Made by a program: the position numbers and the translations under genes
In this document: positions 58,501 to 64,000 of the stretch, piece after piece
Numbering within the stretch: the stretch's first letter is position 1
How the letters are laid out: each line of letters opens with the position of its first letter
Notes under the pieces: generated by a model
The model's database searches: none
Told to the model about the DNA's origin: nothing
Seen by the model: the letters and a program-made list of their open reading frames with translations, nothing else
Assembly (NCBI RefSeq): GCF_000372725.1
Contig: NW_005201286.1
Location: 161,941 to 225,940, forward strand
Reading direction: 5' to 3'
Length of the DNA: 64,000 nt
DNA from: Emiliania huxleyi CCMP1516
Lineage: Eukaryota > Haptophyta > Isochrysidales > Noelaerhabdaceae

Positions 58501-59861
58501 CACTCGGCGTGGCCCTCCTCCTTGGCCAGCTGCAGCGCCGTCATGCCGCTCGCACTGCGCGCCGCAGCATCTGCGCCCGCCCGCAGCAAGCGCCGCACGA
58601 CGGCGGGGTGGTTGAAGAGGGCGGCAAACATCAGCGCGGTGCAGCCGTTGCTGTCCTGCAGGTCGATCTCCGCGCCGTACCGCAGCAACATCTCGATCAC
58701 CCGCTCGTGGCCGTGGCTGGCGGCGTACATCAGTGCGGTGCCGCCGTCGCTGCTCTGCTGGTTGATCTCCGCGCCGTGCCGCAGCAACATCTCGACCACC
58801 CGCTCGTGGCCGTTGCCGGCGGCGCCCATCAGCTCGGTGAAGCCGTCGCTCCTCTGCAGGCCGATCTCCGCGCCGTACCGCAGCAGCAAGTCGACCACCC
58901 GCTCGTGGCCGTGGTAGGCGGCGCCCATCAGCAGCGTGAGGCCACTCACCTCGCCTCTCTCGTACGTCGCGTCGGCCCGCCCACCGCCGTCAAGCCACTC
59001 CAGCACCGCCTGCTCGTCGCCTCGCCCAACCGCTGCCACGACCTCGTCGGAGATTGCCACGACAAGAGAAGCGCCGCCTGCGCCTGCGCCGCCGGCTGCC
59101 GCCGCCGTGGGCCGCCCCGCCACCACCTCCTGGACGTGCTTCTTGAAGGCCTCGACGCACTCGGTGTTGCCCTTCTCCTTGGCCCACTGCAGCGCCGTCC
59201 TGCCGCTCACACTGCGCGCCGCATCTGCGCCCGCCCGCAGCAAGCGCCGCACGGCGGCGGGGCGGTTCGATAGAGCGGCGTTCATCAGCGCGGTGATGCC
59301 GTCGCTGTCCCGCATGTTGACATCCGCGCCGTGCTGGATCAGCAAGTCGACCACCTGCTCGTTACCTTGGTTGGCGGCGTATATCAGTGCGGTGCCGCCG
59401 TCGCTGCTCTGCTGGTTGATCTCCGCGCCGTGCCGCAGCAACATCTCGACCACCCGCTCGTGGCCGTTGGCGGCGGCGCCCATCAGCAGCGTGAGGCCAC
59501 TCGCCTCGCCTATGTCGTACGTAACGTCGACCCGCCCGCCTCCGTCAAGCCACGCCAGCACCGCCTCCTCCTCGCCTTGATGAGCCGCTAGCATCGCTCG
59601 CTCAGCAGCTCTCACGACCGCATCGGGGGCTGCCACGACACCGCTCGACGCCCGCTCCGCCGCTGCCGTCGGCGACAGATTACCCGGCCGCACCCGCACG
59701 CTCTCGCCGCCGCCCTCGAGCGCCACCGCGTACCGCCCGCCCTCGAAGCTCCGCGCCACGCCCCGCTGCCCGTTCAGCTCGGGGCGGGAGGAGAGCCCGC
59801 CGAGCACGACTCGCTGGCCAAGCAGCGGCGCGGGTTCGCTCGACTCGCGTGCACTTGCCAT
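55569..59861 (-). CDS. Giant ankyrin-protein kinase-RING finger protein
   Basis: 1430 residues in one uninterrupted frame, from the ATG at 59861 (two codons after a GTG). Residues ~10-60 and again ~480-530 carry a module LLGQRVVLGGLSSRPELNGQ with EGGRYAVALEGGGESVRVRP. Three ankyrin blocks span ~80-740 (LLMGAAANGHERVVEMLLRH, AEINQQSSDGGTALIYAA). An Ala/Glu coiled coil follows (~740-990). The kinase domain is ~990-1290: glycine loop KVGEGGFGRVYRA, Lys in GFAVKTAL, catalytic ILHRDVSAGNILL, DVG in place of DFG (YLADVGLAR), and FGKPGYMDP. It resembles IRAK/Pelle and plant receptor-like cytoplasmic kinases. A C3HC4 RING is at ~1322-1365 (CDLCWSAPRSVRFACGHALY, CETCAPRVLERDTNCPACRQ), so it could both phosphorylate and ubiquitinate. 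The Gly/Arg-rich C-terminus ends RGEGRGTGGS. No signal peptide. Confidence 0.9.
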   Translation of the reverse strand: MASARESSEPAPLLGQRVVLGGLSSRPELNGQRGVARSFEGGRYAVALEGGGESVRVRPGNLSPTAAAERASSGVVAAPDAVVRAAERAMLAAHQGEEEAVLAWLDGGGRVDVTYDIGEASGLTLLMGAAANGHERVVEMLLRHGAEINQQSSDGGTALIYAANQGNEQVVDLLIQHGADVNMRDSDGITALMNAALSNRPAAVRRLLRAGADAARSVSGRTALQWAKEKGNTECVEAFKKHVQEVVAGRPTAAAAGGAGAGGASLVVAISDEVVAAVGRGDEQAVLEWLDGGGRADATYERGEVSGLTLLMGAAYHGHERVVDLLLRYGAEIGLQRSDGFTELMGAAGNGHERVVEMLLRHGAEINQQSSDGGTALMYAASHGHERVIEMLLRYGAEIDLQDSNGCTALMFAALFNHPAVVRRLLRAGADAAARSASGMTALQLAKEEGHAECVKILAEAEAVAEGRAGAGGASSGAAAAAVDAPLLRQRVVLGGLSARPELNGQRGVARSFEGGRYAVALEGGGESVRVRPGNLSPAVSRGGVAAPDEVIVAAERGEEEAVLAWLEGGGRANATYKRGKVSGITLLMGAAVYGHEQVVELLLRYGAEINVQNSNGYTALMGAAQEGHERVVELLLQHGAEINLQNSKGNTALMYAAQEGREQVVNLLIRHGAEINLQNSKGVTALIAAALLNRPAVVRRLLRAGADTAARSASGETALQWAKEEGHAECVRAFEEHSSTAAEARGERAVAESAEQAAAAARDAAAAAEAAEARDAAEAALREAVEACERGDADLEALRAAINANTTQAADGSEALRAAWRLRDELAERKVREARALKRQRQKEEKAAAAAARAAERAAEQAEEARAAEEARVAEEADRLVAEDAAARAAEEAEAASRAREEAEARAREEAAREGEEARQRAEAEAEAVEVAAEAAAMEAAVAAVAAAEAQEAAAAEAAAEAAAAAEAAEAAAPASVAALAAAAAPPAAVPLDELIMATDRFAEARKVGEGGFGRVYRADALPSLPRVACGFAVKTALVGVGAQGLAELQSEVRTLSAACHPSLLPLLGACLAPARACLVYPLCRGGSLEDRLYRTPAALQRLGMLGFETAPPPLSSAARLRVLRDAARALHYLHSCSPMILHRDVSAGNILLDERGNGYLADVGLARAAEATAGGNGQVSHLSTQRIFGKPGYMDPIILNDGQASQLTDGFALGITLLVSLTGRGALGLLNACDEALEEPDTAEAIAAADAGWSAAQAEEVARLVVRLAYERKRKRMPLAEALPRLEALVEAAGEEVAASPSQSLAGVVTAEADGEARLCDLCWSAPRSVRFACGHALYCETCAPRVLERDTNCPACRQPALPIANCGAHVAAQATFVYQPPTRPAPPTQPAGGMAVVGGRGGRRRGGRGGRGGRGRPRGEGRGTGGS

Positions 59862-59898
59862 CGCCACGCGGAGCCGGTTCTGCGCGGGAGCTGTTGGC

Positions 59899-59918
59899 GG
59901 AAAAAAATTTTTTTTCGG
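59899..59918. promoter_or_regulatory. A/T tract upstream of the ankyrin-kinase-RING gene
   Basis: A run of A followed by a run of T (minus strand GAAAAAAAATTTTTTTTCC) about 40 bp before the ATG at 59861; possibly the same class of A/T-rich element seen before other genes. Confidence 0.35.
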
Positions 59919-60038
59919 GCGGCGCGGGAGCTGATCCGCACGGTGGAGGAGGCGGGGAAGGTGCTGGAATGGGACTGGGGGAGTGAGCGGCTCGCGGTTG
60001 CCGAGTCGTGCCTGCCGCAGTCCCTTTGATGGGAGGCC

Positions 60039-61180
60039 GAGGGCCCAACTTCAGAATCGTGCTTTTTTGGGTTAGGGACGAGCGCGAAGGACCGATTGCG
60101 GTGAAGGACCGCAGGTTAGGGACCGATCGCCGCCGCTCACGCCAGCGGACGGTCTTCGTCAGTGATGTTAGCTACGCCACCGTCTACCTCGTGCGCAATG
60201 CGCTCGCCGGCATCGAGCGAGCAACGTGTTCGACCGAGCGGCTTGCTGTGCGGACGGCTTCTTGTGGCTCTCGTCGAGAGCGTTTTGCGGCCCGGCGGGT
60301 GGGAGAGCATGTGTCGTCTGATGTGTCACTGTGTACGTCATATCAGTCTTGATAACAAGTACGGTCGATCCGTCAAAGCGATACACTCGTCACGATCACG
60401 TTGGACGGCTTGCACAGAGCTCTGTGCCGGCACGCATCAGGAAGACCGCCGTACGGCAAGAAGAGCTCGATGGGGAGCGAGAACCGTCAGAGGTGCTCAC
60501 GGAGGTTTCGGAAGTCCGCCATGGTGCGGTCAGTTCCCCCCAGGTTTGACTGCGTAGGTCGCGGAACTCGTTGAGTACTCGCAGCCTTTCTGCGCCTCCG
60601 TCTGGGCATCGGCTGCTCGGCAAGAGCAGTCTTTCCGGAAGATATCGACGGTTTTCGAGAGCCACCCGCTTGGGAGCGATTGAGCGCGTCACGGAGGACT
60701 TCAGGTTACCCTTGAAGCTCCTCTGACGGTTCTCGCTCCCCATCGAGCTCTTCTTGCCGTACGGCTCGGTTCCTGTTGCTGGCACAGAGCTCCCGTGCCA
60801 GCCGTCCAACGTGATAGGAACGAGTGTATCGCTTCGACGGATCGACCGTGCTTATTATCAAGACCGATGTGACGTACACAGTGACACATCAGACGACACA
60901 TATTCTCCCACCCGCCGGGTCGCAAAACGCTCTCGACGAGAGCCACAAGAAGCCGTCCGCACAGCAAGCCGCTCCTCGGACAGGCGAGCTCGCTCGATGT
61001 CGGCGAGCGCATTGCGCACGCTTTGAACGGTGGCGAAGCCAAAAACACCGATGGTGGCCGTCCGCCGGCGTATGCGGCGGCGATCGGTCCCTAACCATTC
61101 GCCCGCGGTCCCTAACCCAAAAGTGGTCCGCTGCGCTTTGGTCCCTAACCAAAAAAGCACGATTCTGAAGTTGGGCCCTC
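60039..61180. mobile_element. 1142-bp fold-back element nested in the 5' direct repeat
   Basis: Long inverted arms, 60039-60493 and 60720-61180, with ends GAGGGCCCAACTTC and GAAGTTGGGCCCTC, around a 226-bp centre. The insertion is flanked by AGGCC at 60034-60038 and 61181-61185; the intact copy at 63890-63895 has AGGCC only once. So the 5-bp duplication and the empty site are both directly visible. Sub-terminal GGTTAGGGAC motifs recur (two on the left, three inverted on the right). No transposase frame. Confidence 0.92.
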
Positions 61181-61440
61181 AGGCCCCAGGGTGGGGGCCA
61201 CCTCGAACCCCCGGCCAGGGATTCGAGCGGAGGGTGCCCCGGATTCATCTATCCGTTGGGCCCCGGCACCTATTTTAGAACTGATCACTTTGCGCAGCAA
61301 CCGTCGGCCGCCGCTTTTTAGCTGGACGGCGGTACGCTGCGCCGTCGCTCTGTCGACTGTCGTGCACGCTCTCGTGCCTCGTTGTTGTGACACGGGAGTA
61401 GAGTCGAGAGGTAGCCCTCGACGAGACGACCGGCGCTGCG

Positions 61441-62541
61441 ATGCCAGACCTCACTGCCGCCGAGCTCAGCATTCCGGCCGAGCAGCACCCCGATCCCCGC
61501 TCAACAGTGGTAGGCTCTACCCTGCGCTTCATTCCGTGGTCTGTGGTGGGCAATCCGGCCTTCCTCAATCTGCCCCCTCCTCCTCCGGGGATGCAACCGT
61601 CATGGGTCCAGATTCCGCAGTGGGTCGCCATCAGTGCGCTGCTCCCCTTCAGTGAGCCCGAGCCCGCTGTGGCCACCCACTTTGACAGGCTCAGCGTCTT
61701 GCGGCTGGCCGTATTGGCCGCGGCTTGGCGCCGCATCCTCGGTGCCTTGTCCGACCTCGGCGTCTTCAGCACGGTGCACGTGGATGAGGATGCGTTCCGT
61801 ACGGTGTGCATCCAGGCTCTGCACTCCCGCCAAATCCCGGTGCCCGAGCTCTATCTGCAGTGGGGCGATTTGGGGTACTCTGAGGCGATCGTACCCTTGG
61901 GACCAGCGCCATCTGCAGAAGCAAAGGCCGTCGACTTCTTGCAGTACGCGACAGTCGGGGCTCTTTGCGACCCTACGGCCGACGTCCCGTTCGCAGCCCT
62001 GTCTGACATGACCCGCTGCTTGGGGCCCGTCTTCACGGCGGCAGCGCGCGTCGATCCCATGGGGAGCGCCGTCGTGGGGGCTGCATCGCTCGCCGCCGCC
62101 GCTGGTCACATCACTCCGCGAGCGAGCGATGGGCATCCCGCCCTGCTTGCTCGGCATGTGCTCAGCATGCTGAAGACTACCCGCTCGAGTTTCCCGGCCT
62201 ACCTGAGGACCAACTCTTTTCAGAACTACTCTGCGGAGGTTGAGACTCGCGCCGAGTATGTGGGCGGGACCACCGTGGCGCGCGACCGAGTGGCCGAGCA
62301 GCGTTGCTCGCGCGCTATTGCAGCCAAGGCGCCGACGCTCGACTCCCTGCTCCGTGCGCTGCCTCGGCCAACGCCCCCGTCGGTCGTTTATGAAGCCTAC
62401 CGGCAGCTCGTCTCGCTCTACTTTCCGACGGATCGGCGCCCTATGGACCTGCTCCTGACTGATCTGGATGCTCAGCTTCACGCGCGGCTACCCACGTTCT
62501 CGACGCGGCGGGGATCGTCGTCATCGACCCTTCGCAAGTGA
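61441..62541 (+). CDS. Gag-like hypothetical protein of the LTR-like element
   Basis: 366 residues from an ATG 148 bp after the visible part of the 5' repeat. The sequence is helix-rich (THFDRLSVLRLAVLAAAWRR, VDEDAFRTVCIQALHSRQIP, AVDFLQYATVGALCDPTADV, ARHVLSMLKTTRSSFPAYLR) with a Pro-rich N-terminus and no zinc knuckle, protease or polymerase motif. I call it gag-like only because of its place between direct repeats and its size. It could also be an unrelated captured gene. Codon use and GC content resemble host genes. Confidence 0.5.
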   Translation: MPDLTAAELSIPAEQHPDPRSTVVGSTLRFIPWSVVGNPAFLNLPPPPPGMQPSWVQIPQWVAISALLPFSEPEPAVATHFDRLSVLRLAVLAAAWRRILGALSDLGVFSTVHVDEDAFRTVCIQALHSRQIPVPELYLQWGDLGYSEAIVPLGPAPSAEAKAVDFLQYATVGALCDPTADVPFAALSDMTRCLGPVFTAAARVDPMGSAVVGAASLAAAAGHITPRASDGHPALLARHVLSMLKTTRSSFPAYLRTNSFQNYSAEVETRAEYVGGTTVARDRVAEQRCSRAIAAKAPTLDSLLRALPRPTPPSVVYEAYRQLVSLYFPTDRRPMDLLLTDLDAQLHARLPTFSTRRGSSSSTLRK

Positions 62542-63293
62542 CGTTGGCGCCGCCCGACGCGCAGCGAGCCGGCGCGGCGGCGCCGTCGACGCCGACGGAC
62601 TAGTACAGCGCTTGCCCAGCCCTTGCCCGCACGAAATTCAACCTAACTAAACTCAGCCACTTGCTGCTAACCTACATCGCCTGTTCTCAACAGACGCTCG
62701 GGCGCGCCACCACGGCCGGCTCCGCGCCAAACCCGGGCAACCTGTACGGCATCCAGCTCGGGCACGCCATCGCGGCCTGGCTCCGCGCCAAACCCGGGCA
62801 ACCTGTACGGCATCCACCTCGAGCGCCTCGCCGGCCTCTCCCCCCGCAGACCGTCCTCAGTGGGGAGCGGCGAGGGCCCCGCCGGAGCCCGTGGCGGGAG
62901 GACCTCGTCGTCGCACCGGCGGCCGCTCGGCCTGAGCTGTGACCCTTGGGACCAGCCCCCGAGTGGATCAATGGACACCTCCATGCGGTGGTCGCCGTCC
63001 TTGTCAGCCGTCCTGAGCGGAGGCAAGGTTTGTTCGATCCAGGACCTCTTCCCCCGCAGACCGCCCTCAGTGGGGAGAGGTGGGGCCCTTCCTCCCGCAG
63101 ATCGCCCTCAGCGAGGAGGGGCGATCCCATCAGGAGGTCGTTCCGTGCGACTCGGCTCCCCCCCCGCAGACCGCCCTCAGTGGGGAGCCCTCCTTTTCCT
63201 GGGCGCACATGGTGGTGGCGGCGACGATACTCCAAACCGGCGAAGGCATGGGCAGCTCAAGGAGGCGACCGCTGGCCCTCTCCTGTCGGACTG
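62542..63293. repeat. Interior with a 61-bp tandem pair and hairpin repeats
   Basis: GGCTCCGCGCCAAACCCGGG at 62718 recurs at 62779 as part of a two-copy 61-bp tandem. Hairpin-forming units CCCCCGCAGACCG..CAGTGGGGAG lie at 62841-62866, 63051-63077, 63092-63119 (diverged) and 63161-63187, and again at 63694-63722. Confidence 0.75.
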
Positions 63294-63884
63294 ATGGCCC
63301 GAAACAACTACCAAGACTTTGTCGAGCTCAACGTCTCTACCTGTGGCGCGACCGACGCAACTGCGGAGGTGTTAACTGCTGTCGGCAACAGCCAGCCGGA
63401 GGGCAACCTCGTTAGGAGGCTAGAGATCTCCCTCATCCGGAGGGAGGATCGCCCTGCCACAGCTACGCGAGCGACGCCAGCTTGCGAGACGTTCAATTCG
63501 AGCATTCGGGCCGCGCGACCTATGGAGACGCAGCCAGAGGCAAGCGTGGGCGCTGCCCAAGCGGATCGCCGGCAACTAGTGCCGCCCGCGCCTGGCGCGA
63601 CCGCCTTCAAGCGCGGGCGGCCCGTGACTTTGCTCCATCAAACGGGACAAGGCAAAAACACAGTTGCACAGATACATGCCGGCGGCGCGACTCCCCCCCG
63701 CAGATCGCCCTCAGTGGGGGAGACCGCGACACCGGTGACGGAGCGCAGTTGGGAGTGTCTTCGGCTCACGCCAGGGCGCTCGTTGCTCCTCCGTCTCTTT
63801 GTATCTTCCATACTGCATTTATCAGAAGACGTATGGTTCTTGCACTTGTGCAAGATTGGGCGTCTTCTGCCGCAGTCCCTTTGA
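63294..63884 (+). CDS. Hypothetical second ORF of the LTR-like element
   Basis: 196 codons from the first ATG (MARNNYQDFVELNVSTCGAT) to a stop inside the 3' repeat. It has a conserved-looking start, then Arg/Thr/Ala-rich sequence and one translated hairpin repeat near residues 133-142. No domain recognised. Ending inside the repeat argues that it may be non-functional or accidental. Confidence 0.3.
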   Translation: MARNNYQDFVELNVSTCGATDATAEVLTAVGNSQPEGNLVRRLEISLIRREDRPATATRATPACETFNSSIRAARPMETQPEASVGAAQADRRQLVPPAPGATAFKRGRPVTLLHQTGQGKNTVAQIHAGGATPPRRSPSVGETATPVTERSWECLRLTPGRSLLLRLFVSSILHLSEDVWFLHLCKIGRLLPQSL

Positions 63885-64000
63885 TGGGAGGCCCCAGGGT
63901 GGGGGCCACCTCGAACCCCCGGCCAGGGATTCGAGCGGAGGGTGCCCCGGATTCATCTATCCGTTGGGCCCCGGCACCTATTTTAGAACTGATCACTTTG
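63867..64000 (+). repeat. 3' direct repeat of the LTR-like element (partial, uninterrupted)
   Basis: Starts CTGCCGCAGTCCCTTTGATG and runs to the window end; identical over all 134 visible bases to the interrupted 5' copy. Confidence 0.9.

Larger units (their letters stand above)
60012..64000 (+). mobile_element. LTR-like retroelement (3' end beyond the window)
   Basis: Direct repeats of at least 134 bp, with no mismatch, frame about 2.6 kb that contain two open frames. The 5' copy is 60012-60038 plus 61186-61292, split by a fold-back element; the 3' copy is 63867-64000 and is cut by the window end. No reverse transcriptase or integrase is present between them, so if this is an LTR element it is non-autonomous. 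The identity of the repeats implies recent insertion. Confidence 0.7.

Noticed and set aside
62841..63722. A CRISPR-like pattern of short repeats
   Set aside because: Only five units, irregular spacing of about 40-510 bp, inside a eukaryotic mobile element; no cas genes.

Overview
This window is nuclear DNA from a GC-rich eukaryote, most likely a unicellular alga. A haptophyte of the Emiliania/Chrysochromulina kind fits the gene repertoire, but I cannot prove the lineage. The eukaryotic evidence is direct. Recognisable proteins are split by spliceosomal introns, both GT-AG and an unusually uniform set of GC-AG introns. A cytosolic HSP90 ends in MEEVD. There is also a SNF5-type chromatin remodelling subunit, a homeodomain protein, a RAD51C-like recombinase, and many ankyrin, RCC1, F-box, Kelch and LRR proteins. 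Two N gaps (681-780 and 27173-27525) interrupt the sequence. Genes lie on both strands and are not arranged in operons.

Layout. 1-5.1 kb: a hotdog-fold thioesterase (minus), a 400-bp inverted-repeat element, and a homeobox gene (plus). 5.5-9.4 kb: an ankyrin/U-box gene with a compensated double frameshift, then a fibronectin-III protein. 11.2-15.2 kb: a divergent pair made of an alpha/beta-hydrolase fused to a 2-oxoglutarate dioxygenase, and a second alpha/beta hydrolase, sharing a 281-bp promoter region. 15.3-18.4 kb: a SNF5/SMARCB1-like gene and a DnaJ gene. 19.1-22.2 kb: a heavily frameshifted ORF series with an OTU-protease-like domain and zinc-finger-like motifs, then an RCC1 relic. 22.3-30.4 kb: two more ankyrin genes separated by a 448-bp transposon-like element, a dispersed SINE-like repeat and a poorly resolved gap region. 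31-36.5 kb: an F-box gene and a truncated copy of it inside a segmental duplication. 38.5-39.9 kb: RAD51C. 41.4-44.8 kb: a Kelch gene and a broken EF-hand gene. 44.8-46.5 kb: minisatellites. 46.6-52 kb: two near-identical F-box/RCC1 genes flanking an LRR gene on the other strand. 52.4-59.9 kb: HSP90 and a very large ankyrin-kinase-RING gene. 60.0-64.0 kb: an LTR-like retroelement whose 5' repeat is interrupted by a 1142-bp fold-back element.

The housekeeping genes (HSP90, RAD51C, SNF5, DnaJ) look functional, apart from an unresolved frame change in DnaJ. The rest is typical of an expanding repeat-protein genome: ankyrin/U-box, ankyrin/kinase/RING and F-box/RCC1 proteins all point to ubiquitin-linked signalling, while mobile elements and minisatellites fill the intergenic space. 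An A/T-rich AATTCTTT-type motif recurs just upstream of several start codons and may be a core promoter element.
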